From the NCBI GenBank assembly GCA_964398655.1, contig CAYNNG010000006.1:1-64000 (forward strand): a DNA stretch of 64,000 bases. Direction: 5' to 3'. The notes under the pieces are model-generated. The model was not told the origin of the DNA and made no database searches. It worked only from the letters and a program-made list of their open reading frames with translations. The stretch's first letter is position 1. Each line of letters starts with the position of its first letter. This document shows, piece by piece, positions 1 through 8,459 of this stretch. Made by a program: the position numbers and the translations under genes. The stretch is from SFFI01 sp964398655. GTDB lineage: Bacteria > Bacillota > Clostridia > Saccharofermentanales > DTU023.

Positions 1-591
1 GCCTTCTTTGCCGGCGCGCTGCTTAAGCTCACCGCCGGCGAAGTATTCAAAACCGGATTCAATCATTTCCAGACCGATTTCGTAGTAGGAGTTGCGACTG
101 GCTTGGTGAGCGTAGAAAGCGGCGGGGGTTGCGTGGTTAAGGTTAACGCTGGAGATAATGCCCAACTTGTAGCCCAGCTGTTTGTGCAGCTTCTCTGCGA
201 TGGTCTCAAAGGGAATTTCCTTGTTGACATCTATGTTGATGGTACCGGAGTGGGTTTTGTTGCCGGTAGAAATGGAGGTAGCGGTAGAGGCGGAGTCTGG
301 GCAGAAAGAGGTGGAGTCATAGGTGTTGGCGGTACCGGCAGCGGTAAAGTTCATGAAGCCGAGATACTCGGGACCTTGCAGGACCTCAGGATTGGGTTCG
401 CGTACAGAACCGAGGTAATCAGAAGTCAGTTGGAATTGGGGGTAGGACATACCGTCGCCAATGAAGAGGAAGATGTACTTGGGTGTGGCTGCGGCCTCTT
501 CGGCGAGGACGGGATTGCCCGTGGCAAAGGCGCTGAAAATAAGAACCAGGGCCAGTAGGGCGAGGGTGATATTTTTGCTGAGTTTGTGCAT
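1..591 (-). CDS. phoA: alkaline phosphatase, N-terminal part (cut by window edge)
   Basis: Secreted phosphomonoesterase that would release phosphate outside the membrane. The 197 visible residues run off the left edge. Residues 1-30 form a signal peptide (Lys-rich start, hydrophobic core, cleavage near VLA-EE). Metal-ligand motif IGDGM lies at residues 44-48, the DSA motif at 99-101 gives nucleophile Ser100, and NHATPAAFYAH lies at 152-162, all as in the alkaline phosphatase family. The ATG at 591 follows an AAGGAGGT ribosome site. The residue following the signal peptide is not Cys, so the protein is secreted rather than a lipoprotein. Family call is firm; the metal set of the C-terminal half is not visible. 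Confidence 0.9.
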   Translation of the reverse strand, partial: MHKLSKNITLALLALVLIFSAFATGNPVLAEEAAATPKYIFLFIGDGMSYPQFQLTSDYLGSVREPNPEVLQGPEYLGFMNFTAAGTANTYDSTSFCPDSASTATSISTGNKTHSGTINIDVNKEIPFETIAEKLHKQLGYKLGIISSVNLNHATPAAFYAHQASRNSYYEIGLEMIESGFEYFAGGELKQRAGKEG

Positions 592-960
592 GGGTGGAAA
601 ACCTCCTTAATAAGTTCCGAATTGAGTCTAGGGGAAAGACGGCCCGCGAACATCAAGACCAGGTAAAACTCCTAGGGCTTCACTAAGGGATTTTTCCGCC
701 TTTATACCCTTGACAGTTTGCGGTTTCTGCTAAACCTGCCTAAGGGTGGCAACTTGGCGAAACTTTCTTGCGCAGTTGTCCCTGGCTAATTTAAATGCCG
801 GCAAAATCTAGGTAAATTCTAAGCAAGATCGCATTTAAACCTGTCCTGCCGTTTTTTACATGATCAGGGAAAGACAAATTTGTTCACAAGGTAACTTTTG
901 TAGCTCAGGCCGGGCCAGGCTTGGCCTAAGCTGCTTCCGGCCTATAACATAGAACATACC

Positions 961-999
961 GCAGAGAATATCGCAAATACTTAAAGCAGAGAATATCGC
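961..999 (+). repeat. 14-bp direct repeat upstream of pirin gene
   Basis: GCAGAGAATATCGC occurs at 961-974 and again at 986-999, a 25-bp period, ending 20 bp before the pirin start. It may be a tandem regulator site or a chance duplication. The rest of the spacer 592-960 holds no gene that I can support; it lies between divergently transcribed genes and must contain both promoters. Confidence 0.45.
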
Positions 1000-1019
1000 A
1001 GAGAAATGAGGTTACTAAC

Positions 1020-1865
1020 ATGAAACAACGTTCCATTATAGATAAAGTTCAAGGTTTTCGTACCACGGATGGCGCAGGCGTGAGCCTGGTGCGTGTTTTA
1101 GGCCATGAGACCACGGAGGACTTTGATCCTATCCTGATGCTGGATTCCTTTGACTCGGAGAACCCCGAAGATTACATTAAGGGCTTTCCTGTCCACCCCC
1201 ACCGCGGTATTGAAACCATCACCTTCCTGGAGCGGGGCGCCATGGCCCACCGGGACTCCCTGGGCAATTCCGGGGTAATCGAGAGCGGCGATGTGCAATG
1301 GATGACCGCGGGGTCGGGCATTATGCATGAGGAAATGCCGGAACCCGTACCGCGTATTTTGGGTGTCCAGGTCTGGCTCAACCTGCCCGCAAAGCAGAAG
1401 ATGACCCCGCCCTCCTACCATTCCCTGACTAAAGACGGTATGCCGGTAGTTCCGGTGGAGGGTGGCCAAGTGACCATTGTTTCGGGCGCCTTCCGCGGCA
1501 CTCAGGGCTTCTCAGCCCCCTACCATCCTTTGCGCTTCCTCTCAATCAAGTTGGAGGCGGGGCAGAGTTTGGAGCTGGAGACCGACCCGGAGGCTGCGGT
1601 CATGCTCTTTACCCTGGAGCACGACGCGGAGATCGCGGGCCAGCCTGTGGCGGCCAAAACGGCGGTCAGGCTGGACTCTGGTGACCTGGTAACGGTCAGG
1701 GCCCTGGACCAAGCGGCTCAGATTCTCTACTTGGAAAGCCCGCGCTTAGAAGAGCCCATAGCCTGGGCCGGTCCTATTGTGATGAATAGCCGGGAAGAGC
1801 TCCATCAAGCCTGGCTGGACCTGCGCAATGATGAGTTCATTAAGGATCAGGCCTCCGGGATCTAA
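1020..1865 (+). CDS. pirin family protein
   Basis: Cupin-fold, iron-binding protein of the pirin family (281 residues; human pirin is about 290). The four metal ligands of the N-terminal cupin are visible: His59 and His61 in HPHRG, His103 and Glu105 in MHEEMPE, matching the spacing of known pirins. The C-terminal cupin (about 165-275) is less conserved, as usual. Pirins act as quercetinase-like dioxygenases or redox-sensing regulators; the role here is unknown. ATG at 1020 has GAGG 9 bp upstream. It is a single gene with no operon partner. Confidence 0.9.
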   Translation: MKQRSIIDKVQGFRTTDGAGVSLVRVLGHETTEDFDPILMLDSFDSENPEDYIKGFPVHPHRGIETITFLERGAMAHRDSLGNSGVIESGDVQWMTAGSGIMHEEMPEPVPRILGVQVWLNLPAKQKMTPPSYHSLTKDGMPVVPVEGGQVTIVSGAFRGTQGFSAPYHPLRFLSIKLEAGQSLELETDPEAAVMLFTLEHDAEIAGQPVAAKTAVRLDSGDLVTVRALDQAAQILYLESPRLEEPIAWAGPIVMNSREELHQAWLDLRNDEFIKDQASGI

Positions 1866-1889
1866 TTAGGGACCGCCCCTCCAACCGCT

Positions 1890-1990
1890 GGCCTCCGGCA
1901 TCGGTATCAGTTGTCCTGCGGCCTTCCAGCATCGGTCTCAACTGGCCTCCAGCATCCGTATCAGCTGTCCTCCGGCCTTCCAGTATCTGA
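1890..1990 (+). repeat. imperfect tandem repeat filling the pirin-PPK2 spacer
   Basis: Four degenerate units begin with GGCCTTCCAG or GGCCTCCGGC followed by CATCGGTATCAG-like text (starts near 1890, 1920, 1944, 1974). Units are 17-30 bp. They occupy almost the whole gap between the pirin stop and the next start. I see no hairpin with a T-tract here. Confidence 0.6.
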
Positions 1991-2034
1991 GAGTATAATA
2001 AGAAGAAATTCTGAGATAAGTGAGGGCCGGAGGC

Positions 2035-3513
2035 ATGTTATTAGACACCAGTTATAAACCTCTCAAGACCAAAGCTAAACGCAGTGATTTAGGAAAAGAG
2101 CTCGCCAAGCTCCAACGCCGGATGCTGGCTTCGGAAGCCAAAATCTCCTTGATCATTATGGTGGAAGGCTGGGAATCTTCCGGCCGCGGCAGGGTCATGC
2201 TGGACATTGTGCGCGAGCTGGACCAGCGCTATGTCCACGCCTATCCGGACAATGGAGAAAACCACACCTGGCCCTTTATGCATAACCTGTGGGAGGGCCT
2301 ACCTCCCTATGGCGAAACTACGATTTTCTCCCGCTCGGTTTATGCCCCGCTTTTTGCGACCTTGGGTTTGGAAGATGACCTCTTAGATCAGTATACCCAA
2401 ATTTATCGCAATGCCGCTCAAACCCTCTACGATGACCATGTAATTCTGGTTAAGTTTTTCTTAGATGTCAGCCAGGAGACCCAGCAAAAGCGGATTGAAA
2501 AATCCTATGCGGATCCCTACCTCCACCTTTATGTGGGCCCTAAGGATATCAAGGAAAATTCCCGCTACCAGCTCATGCGCCGGCACTACGACCGCATCCT
2601 GACCAAGACTAATTTTGCATTTTCCCCTTGGCATGTGATCAATGCGGAAGATTCTAACGCCGCCGGAGCGGAAGCCCTCAGCATTCTCCTGGACGAAGTA
2701 AATAAAGGCATAGACCGCATTGAAAGTCAGGAGCCCCAGGTCTCCCGTACCTATGAGGAAGACCACCATATCCTGGACGAAACACCGACTGCGGGCTCTA
2801 TGTCGGACCAAGACTATGACGACCAATTAGAGGACCTGCAAGAGAAGGCGGCCGACCTCCAGCTGCAGCTTAAGGCGCGGGATATTCCCACCGTTATAGT
2901 CTTTGAAGGCATGGACGCAGGTGGCAAGGGCGGGTCCATAAAGCGGCTGACCCGGCTCATGGACCCTCGTTTTACCTTTGTGTCTACCACGGCCGCCCCT
3001 AGCCAGTACGAGAATTCCCACAACTACCTCTGGCGCTTCTATGAGGCCTTCCCCAAATATGGCAATATGACCATCTTTGACCGGTCTTGGTATGGCCGGG
3101 TTTTGGTGGAGCGGATTGAAGGTTTTGCCCGGCCGGATGAATGGGAACGGGCCTACCAGGAAATTAATGACATGGAGCTGGAGCTGCATCGGCATAACTG
3201 CCTGGTGCTCAAGTACTACATTCATATTAGTAAAGACGAGCAAAAGGACCGCTTTGAGGCCCGTATGGCGGACAAGGATAAGCATTACAAGATTACGGAT
3301 GAAGACTGGCGCAACCGGGATAAATGGGAACTTTACTGGGAGGCCGCTAACGAGATGCTGGTCCGCACCTCCACCGACTATGCTCCCTGGCAGGTGGTCC
3401 CGGGCAACAACAAACGCTACGCCCGAATTTTCATCCTCAAGGACTTTATCAAGCGGGCTGAAGAGGCCCTGGAAAACCACAGCCCCTGGTCTCTGTCAAA
3501 CCTCACTTACTAG
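2035..3513 (+). CDS. pap: polyphosphate:AMP phosphotransferase-like protein (two PPK2 domains)
   Basis: Transfers phosphate between polyphosphate and nucleotides. It is 492 residues with two PPK2 domains, as in Acinetobacter Pap (475). The C-terminal domain is complete: Walker A GMDAGGKGG at about 292-300, lid and Walker B IFDRSWYGR near 347-355, then DEDWRNRDKW and DYAPWQVV. The N-terminal domain has a degraded loop, GWESSGRGR at 45-53, so it is probably non-catalytic, as in Pap. ATG 2035 is preferred because GAGGG sits 8 bp upstream; an in-frame GTG at 2020 would add five residues. Substrate (AMP or ADP) cannot be settled by eye. Confidence 0.88.
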   Translation: MLLDTSYKPLKTKAKRSDLGKELAKLQRRMLASEAKISLIIMVEGWESSGRGRVMLDIVRELDQRYVHAYPDNGENHTWPFMHNLWEGLPPYGETTIFSRSVYAPLFATLGLEDDLLDQYTQIYRNAAQTLYDDHVILVKFFLDVSQETQQKRIEKSYADPYLHLYVGPKDIKENSRYQLMRRHYDRILTKTNFAFSPWHVINAEDSNAAGAEALSILLDEVNKGIDRIESQEPQVSRTYEEDHHILDETPTAGSMSDQDYDDQLEDLQEKAADLQLQLKARDIPTVIVFEGMDAGGKGGSIKRLTRLMDPRFTFVSTTAAPSQYENSHNYLWRFYEAFPKYGNMTIFDRSWYGRVLVERIEGFARPDEWERAYQEINDMELELHRHNCLVLKYYIHISKDEQKDRFEARMADKDKHYKITDEDWRNRDKWELYWEAANEMLVRTSTDYAPWQVVPGNNKRYARIFILKDFIKRAEEALENHSPWSLSNLTY

Positions 3514-3526
3514 GGGGCTCGGCTTC

Positions 3527-3546
3527 CTGGGCCAGGCCTGGCCCAG
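3527..3546. repeat. 20-bp perfect palindrome after pap
   Basis: CTGGGCCAGGCCTGGCCCAG reads identically on both strands with no loop. It lies 13 bp past the pap stop and has no T-tract, so it is not a typical terminator. It may be a dimeric protein site or part of the 3' end structure that precedes the terminator at 3624. Confidence 0.6.
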
Positions 3547-3623
3547 CACCGCAGCCTGCTAGGCTTGGGGCCAAATTCCTGGTTAACTGCGTGGCATAAC
3601 CTCATAGCCTGAATGATCAGCCT

Positions 3624-3663
3624 GGCCTGGCGTCGCAAGAGATGCCAGGCCGGATTTTTTTGA
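3624..3663 (+). terminator. rho-independent terminator of pap
   Basis: GGCCTGGC (3624-3631) pairs with GCCAGGCC (3644-3651), followed by GGA and a run of seven T. Position fits the end of the pap transcript and precedes the feo promoter. Confidence 0.85.
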
Positions 3664-3672
3664 GTTTTTCCG

Positions 3673-3701
3673 TTGACAAGCGAGACTAATTGCCCTATGC
3701 T
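3673..3701 (+). promoter_or_regulatory. sigma-A promoter of feoA-feoB locus 1
   Basis: Perfect -35 TTGACA at 3673-3678, 17-bp spacer, -10 TATGCT at 3696-3701. GCTAAC occurs overlapping the -10 (3699-3704) and again at 3719-3724; the same hexamer flanks the second feo locus, so it may belong to an iron-responsive operator (inference). Confidence 0.8.
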
Positions 3702-3750
3702 AACCGCAGATAGTCAGGGCTAACTCTGGCTGCTTGGAAAGTAGGTGCCT

Positions 3751-3960
3751 ATGCCTCTAATTTATGCTCCGAAAGGCCAAAAACTAGCCATTACCCATGT
3801 CGCCGGCCAGCCCGCCATGCGCAGGCGCCTGCAGGAACTTGGCTTCGTGAAGGGCGAATCCTTGCAGGTCATCTCCCACTTGGGCGGCAACTTGATCGTG
3901 CGGATCAAAGACTGCCGCGTGGCCCTGGGACGTGACTTAGCGGCTAATATTTTGGTTTAG
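3751..3960 (+). CDS. feoA: ferrous iron transport protein FeoA (locus 1)
   Basis: Small cytoplasmic SH3-like partner of the FeoB iron transporter, 69 residues, typical size. It carries the family pattern of a central RRRLQELGFVKGE turn followed by beta strands ending in VALGRDLAANILV. ATG 3751 is chosen because AGTAGG lies just upstream; a GTG at 3745 would add two residues. It is followed after 96 bp by feoB of the same locus. Confidence 0.9.
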   Translation: MPLIYAPKGQKLAITHVAGQPAMRRRLQELGFVKGESLQVISHLGGNLIVRIKDCRVALGRDLAANILV

Positions 3961-4008
3961 ACTTTTCAGTCGACTATGCTTCCCGGCCTGGATATCGTAC
4001 TCGCACTT

Positions 4009-4034
4009 AGGGCCCTTCGAGGCCCTTTCTATTT
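4009..4034 (+). terminator. weak hairpin between feoA and feoB
   Basis: AGGGCC (4009-4014) pairs with GGCCCT (4021-4026) across a CTTCGA loop, followed by the T-rich stretch TTCTATTTG. Six base pairs and a broken T-tract suggest partial attenuation or an mRNA processing stem rather than a strong terminator. Confidence 0.4.
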
Positions 4035-4056
4035 GTAATAAGCTTGAGGTGAACCG

Positions 4057-6171
4057 ATGACTCCTGCCTTGACCATTGCCCTGGTGGGCAATCCCAATAG
4101 TGGTAAAACTACCCTCTTCAATGATTTGACGGGGTCCAGCCAGTATGTGGGCAACTGGCCGGGCGTGACCGTGGAGAAAAAGCTTGGTCCGCTGCGGAAA
4201 CATGATCAGGTCCAAGTGGTCGACCTGCCCGGGGTTTATTCGCTTTCTCCCTATAGCCCGGAGGAAGTTGTCGCCCGGGACTACCTGTTGCAGGAAAAAC
4301 CCGATGTTGTTTTGAATATCGTGGATGGGACCAATTTAGAGCGCAATCTTTATCTGACCACCCAACTCTTGGAAATAGGCCTGCCCCTGGTGGTGGCGGT
4401 CAACCTCATGGATGAGGTAAGCAAGCAGGGAGACGCCATTCACCTCGATCTCCTGCAAGAAGCCCTGGGCTGCCCGGTTTTGGGTATTTCTGCCCTCAAA
4501 GGGGAGGGCATAGAAGAAGTCATACAAACCGCCCTCGGCGCTAAGGAGCAGGGGCTCCCACCCCGCCACTATTTTTCCGGCCCCATTGAGCATGCTTTGG
4601 CTCACATTGAAGAAGCCATCCTGCATGACCGTCCGGCCGCAGACCAACATTGGTACGCGCTCAAGATTTTTGAGCGGGACCAGCAGATCCTGGACCAGCT
4701 GCAGATCCCTCCGGCTACGCTCCGGCACATTGAAGGGGATATCCAACAGGCCGAGCAGGAGCTGGGTGACGACGCTGAAAGCTTGATCACCAGCGAACGC
4801 TACCGACGGATTTCTGAAATTCTGGCCCTGGCCTATGAGCGGAAGTCCGCGGAAGAGCTTTCCCGGTCTGACAAGCTGGACCGACTTGTGACCAATCCCT
4901 GGCTGGCCCTGCCGATTTTTGCCGCCGTCATGACCCTAGTCTTTTACCTGACCGTGTCTACGGTAGGCGCTTGGGCAGACATCTGGATCAGTAAAGGGAT
5001 CTTTGGCCAGGGCATAGAAATTTTTGGCACTTGGGTGCCGGGCCTCCCGGTGGCCTTGGAGTCTGGCCTTACTGCCCTCGGGGCTGCTCCCTGGCTGCAA
5101 AGTTTAGTTATTGACGGCGTCCTAGCGGGGGTAGGGGCGGTCTTGGGTTTTGTCCCCCAGATGCTGGTGCTCTTTCTACTTCTCAGTTTTCTGGAACTCT
5201 CGGGTTATATGGCACGGGTGGCCTTTATTTTTGACCGAACTTTCCGTAAGTTTGGTCTCTCGGGTAAGTCTTTTGTGCCTATGCTAGTTTCCGCAGGCTG
5301 CGGAGTGGCCGGCATTATGGCCGCCCGCACGATCGAGAACGAGCGAGATCGGCGCATGACCATCATTACCGCCACCTTTATGCCCTGCGGGGGCAAGGTC
5401 CCCCTCATCGTGATGATAGGCACCCTGCTCTTTGACGGGGCTTGGTGGTTTACCCCTCTGGCCTACTTCATCGGCCTGGCGGTGATCGCCGTCTCGGGGA
5501 TCATTTTGAAAAAGTCTAAGTTCTTTGCGGGCGAACCTGCCCCCTTCCTCATGGAGCTCCCTGCCTACAGGCTGCCCCAGTTTGCCAGCCTCATGCGGAT
5601 TGTCTGGGAGCGGGTCCGGTCGTTTATCCAGCGCGCAGGCACCGTAATTTTTATCTCCTCCATTATCCTTTGGCTGGGGTCGCGGCTTGGCTTTGTGGCC
5701 GGTCAGTTTACCTTCGCAGTCGACCTGCCCCTCTATGACTCCCTGATCGGCAGGCTGGGCGCCGCGATCTCCTTTATTTTCCGTCCCTTGGGCTTTGGCC
5801 AGGCCAGCGCCACCATTGCTACCCTTATGGGCCTCATCGCAAAAGAAGAAACCGTCGCAGTCTTCGGTGTTTTGGACTTCGCCGGACTCAGCCGCCTGGC
5901 TGCCTTCTCCTTCCTAATCTTTAACCTCATCTGCTCCCCCTGCATTGCCGCGATCGGGGCCATGCGGCAGGAGCTGGCAGACGCCCGCTGGACCGCCTTT
6001 GCCCTGGCCTACCAAACGGGCTTCGCTTACGCCCTCTCCCTCATGATCTATCAATTTGGCTTGACCGCCCAAGGCCAGCCCCAGCTAGTCGGCCTGATCT
6101 TCGCCAGCGCCACCCTGGCTCTTCTGGCCTACTTGCTCTTCCGACCTGCGCCTAAATTGGAAAACCTGTAA
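4057..6171 (+). CDS. feoB: ferrous iron transporter FeoB (locus 1, intact)
   Basis: Membrane Fe(II) transporter with a cytoplasmic GTPase domain, 704 residues. G1 GNPNSGKT at 11-18, G3 DLPG at 56-59, G4 NLMD at 116-119, then the helical GDI-like linker up to about residue 280 and a membrane part with two Gate-type segments, including PMLVSAGCGVAGIMA and LMGLIAKEETV. Start ATG 4057 follows TGAGGTG. It ends in LFRPAPKLENL; the small Cys-rich membrane gene that follows feoB in locus 2 survives here only as a 3' scrap (6185-6247). Confidence 0.95.
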   Translation: MTPALTIALVGNPNSGKTTLFNDLTGSSQYVGNWPGVTVEKKLGPLRKHDQVQVVDLPGVYSLSPYSPEEVVARDYLLQEKPDVVLNIVDGTNLERNLYLTTQLLEIGLPLVVAVNLMDEVSKQGDAIHLDLLQEALGCPVLGISALKGEGIEEVIQTALGAKEQGLPPRHYFSGPIEHALAHIEEAILHDRPAADQHWYALKIFERDQQILDQLQIPPATLRHIEGDIQQAEQELGDDAESLITSERYRRISEILALAYERKSAEELSRSDKLDRLVTNPWLALPIFAAVMTLVFYLTVSTVGAWADIWISKGIFGQGIEIFGTWVPGLPVALESGLTALGAAPWLQSLVIDGVLAGVGAVLGFVPQMLVLFLLLSFLELSGYMARVAFIFDRTFRKFGLSGKSFVPMLVSAGCGVAGIMAARTIENERDRRMTIITATFMPCGGKVPLIVMIGTLLFDGAWWFTPLAYFIGLAVIAVSGIILKKSKFFAGEPAPFLMELPAYRLPQFASLMRIVWERVRSFIQRAGTVIFISSIILWLGSRLGFVAGQFTFAVDLPLYDSLIGRLGAAISFIFRPLGFGQASATIATLMGLIAKEETVAVFGVLDFAGLSRLAAFSFLIFNLICSPCIAAIGAMRQELADARWTAFALAYQTGFAYALSLMIYQFGLTAQGQPQLVGLIFASATLALLAYLLFRPAPKLENL

Positions 6172-6184
6172 GCGCTGTTTGCCC

Positions 6185-6247
6185 CGCGCCATCCTAGCCA
6201 CCTGCAGTTCTTATCCTTCGGCAAGCCGCAAAGATGGCAGGGAGTGA
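6185..6247 (+). pseudogene. 3' remnant of FeoB-associated Cys-rich protein gene
   Basis: Positions 6201-6247 match 8602-8648, the end of the Cys-rich gene of locus 2, at 40 of 47 bases, in the same reading phase: TCSSYPSASRKDGRE here against SCSSCPSANRKEGRA there, with a stop at the same place. The membrane helix and the first Cys cluster are absent and one remaining Cys is Tyr. This points to a deletion after feo locus duplication. Confidence 0.75.
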
Positions 6248-6266
6248 CCTCCCTGCCATCTTTGTA
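6231..6266 (+). terminator. terminator of feo locus 1
   Basis: AAGATGGCAGGGAG (6231-6244) pairs perfectly with CTCCCTGCCATCTT (6249-6262) over a TGAC loop, then TTTGTATG. The 5' arm is also the last codons of the Cys-rich remnant, with the stop codon in the loop. T-tract is short but the stem has 14 pairs. Confidence 0.7.
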
Positions 6267-6396
6267 TGTGGTCTAGATTCTTAGCCGGCGTGTGAGCCGT
6301 GCAGAAGTAACTGGAGGGTAAACTGCCCAGGTTCGTTATGCGATATTAATTTATATCGATTTTTTCTTCTGTAGATTTTCCTTGAAAAAGGGCTTG

Positions 6397-6462
6397 GCTT
6401 TCTAGTTAGCTTAGGCTTACCATATGCCCGTTACATTAGCTACCTACAGCTAACTAGAAAGC
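6397..6462 (+). promoter_or_regulatory. 15-bp inverted repeat and DtxR-like box upstream of feoA2
   Basis: GCTTTCTAGTTAGCT (6397-6411) and AGCTAACTAGAAAGC (6448-6462) are perfect inverted copies 36 bp apart, ending 9 bp before feoA2. Inside the left half, TTAGCTTAGGCTTACCATA (6406-6424) fits the 19-bp DtxR/IdeR iron-box consensus at about 15 positions. A -35/-10 pair TTGGCT (6394) and TACCAT (6418) with an 18-bp spacer could overlap it. Iron repression is inferred, not shown. Confidence 0.55.
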
Positions 6463-6471
6463 GAGATTCGT

Positions 6472-6696
6472 ATGAAAAGCTTGAAAGACTTGAAAATTGG
6501 TGAAACAGCCCAGGTGGTAAAGGTGACGGGATCTGGCCCTATCAAGCGCCGGATCATGGATATGGGTATAACCAAAGGAGCGGAAATATATGTTCGCAAA
6601 GTTGCGCCCCTAGGTGACCCCATGGAAGTAACGGTAAAGAACTACGAACTTTCTCTGCGCAAGTCAGATGCAGAGTTGGTTCAAGTGCAAGACTAG
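6472..6696 (+). CDS. feoA: ferrous iron transport protein FeoA (locus 2)
   Basis: FeoA-family SH3-like protein of 74 residues, intact. It shows the family core IKRRIMDMGITKGAEI and the terminal strand YELSLRKSDAELV. It is clearly diverged from the locus 1 FeoA and is of the type with VRKVAPLGDPMEV. feoB2 starts 24 bp downstream behind an AAAGGAGG site, so the two are co-transcribed. Because its feoB partner is interrupted, this FeoA may be an orphan. Confidence 0.9.
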   Translation: MKSLKDLKIGETAQVVKVTGSGPIKRRIMDMGITKGAEIYVRKVAPLGDPMEVTVKNYELSLRKSDAELVQVQD

Positions 6697-6720
6697 CCGG
6701 CATTAAAGGAGGAACGTATC

Positions 6721-8445
6721 ATGGATGGATCTTTTACTATTGCTTTGGCTGGCAACCCTAATAGTGGCAAAACTACCCTATTTAATGCCCTAACCGGAGC
6801 TAGCCAATATGTTGGCAATTGGCCGGGGGTTACGGTAGAGAAAAAATCCGGACGTCTGCGCAAGCAGGATCAGGTAGAAGTCATGGATTTACCAGGTATA
6901 TATTCCCTGTCTCCCTACACCTTGGAAGAGGTTATCGCGCGTGACTATCTTATCCAGGAAAAACCCGATGTTATCTTAAATATTGTGGACGCGACTAATT
7001 TAGAGCGTAATCTCTACTTGACCAGCCAGCTCCTAGAGCTGGGTATTCCGGTAGTCGTGGCCCTAAACTTCATGGATATCGTCCGTAAAAATCAAGATGA
7101 ACTTGACCTGGAAAAATTGTCAGGGCGTCTAAACTGCGAAGTCGTAGGAATTTCAGCTCTGAAAGAAGAGGGGATTGATCAGGCTATCGAAGCGTGTCTG
7201 GAAGTCGCGGGAAAGAATATACCGGCAGGTCAGCTTTTCTCGGGCCCTGTAGAGTAGGCCCTAGCGCGCATAGGTGAGGTCGCCTTGCAAGACCTGCCCC
7301 AGGAAAAGCAACGCTGGTATGCACTTAAGCTCTTTGAACGCGATGAAAAAATCTTAGCCCAACTGGCGCTTGCTGAGGATAAGCTCACAGAGCTTGAAAC
7401 AGCTATCAGGAAAGCCGAAACGGAGTTGGAGGAGGACGCGGAGGTGATTATCACTAATGAGCGTTATGCCCATATCGCCCAGGTCTTAGACCAAGCCTAC
7501 CAACAGAAATCCCCCGGCCAGCTTTCCCGCTCCGATAGGATCGATCAAGTGCTTACTAATCGTTGGCTGGCTCTGCCCATTTTTGCCACAATCATGACTC
7601 TGGTTTTTTATCTCACGGTATCTACCGTAGGCACTTGGGCCACAGACTGGGCCAATGACGGCCTTTTTGGCGAGGGCTGGCACCTTTTTGGCCTGGGCAC
7701 GGCAGAATATGAGACCGATGTCGATGCCTATGCCGGGGAAAAGATTTTTACGCCAGAACTAGAAGGACTCCTAGAGCAAGCCGCGGCAGCTCAGGTAGTC
7801 GGCGCCGTATTAGGTTTTGTCCCCCAGATGATCGTCCTCTTCCTGCTCTTGGGTTTCTTAGAGCTTTCCGGCTACATGGCCAGGGTGGCTTTTATCTTAG
7901 ACCGGGTCTTCCGCAAGTTTGGTCTGTCAGGCAAGTCCTTTATTCCCATGCTAATCTCCATTGGCTGCGGTGTGCCGGGCATCATGGCCTCCCGGACCAT
8001 TGAAAATGAGCGTGACCGCCGGATGACGATAATGACTGCTACCTTTATACCCTGCGGGGCGAAACTCCCAATCATTGTGATGATTGCTACCGCNNNNNNN
8101 NNNNNNNNNNNNNNNNNNNNNNNNNNNNNNNNNNNNNNNNNNNNNNNNNNNNNNNNNNNNNNNNNNNNNNNNNNNNNNNNNNNNNNNNNNNNNCCCTGCT
8201 TTGCGGCTATTGGAGCCATGAAGCGGGAAATGAACAACGCAAAGTGGACAGCTTTCGCGCTGGCCTACCAAACGTTCTTTGCTTACGCGGTATCTTTGAT
8301 GATTTATCAATTCGGCAGTGCCTATCAAGGACAGGCCCATCCTGTTGGCCTGACGGTAGCGGCACTAATCCTCGCTGGCATGGTCTACATGCTCTTCCGG
8401 CCCTACCCAGAGGAGCAAAGGCTAAGCGTGCCGGTAAAGGTATAA
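6721..8445 (+). pseudogene. feoB: ferrous iron transporter FeoB (locus 2), interrupted by TAG and a gap
   Basis: Second FeoB, similar to locus 1 over its full visible length. The GTPase part reads GNPNSGKT, DLPG, NFMD without a break, then a TAG at 7255-7257 stops it at the place where locus 1 encodes His in GPIEHALAHI; translation continues in the same frame as ALARIGEVALQD through the membrane part. One hundred N at 8094-8193 replace what should be about 170 residues judged from locus 1, so the N run understates the gap. TAG is a normal stop elsewhere in the window, so nonsense mutation or sequencing error is likelier than recoding. Confidence 0.85.
8094..8193. other. assembly gap (100 N) inside feoB2
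   Basis: Fixed-length N run. By alignment with FeoB of locus 1 the missing piece is about 516 bp, covering the end of the first Gate segment and several helices. Confidence 0.95.
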
Positions 8446-8459
8446 CAGGAGTAAATCTG

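Noticed and set aside
103..558. 151-residue plus-strand frame at the left edge
   Set aside because: It is opposite the alkaline phosphatase, whose nucleophile and metal motifs are clear.
3664..3750. Riboswitch in the feo locus 1 leader
   Set aside because: The leader is under 50 nt from the predicted transcription start and shows no conserved riboswitch core.
7255..7257. TAG in feoB2 as a recoded sense codon
   Set aside because: Many intact genes here end in TAG (for example gnpA, the first feoA, rnr), and other breaks in the window use TAA, so TAG is an ordinary stop.
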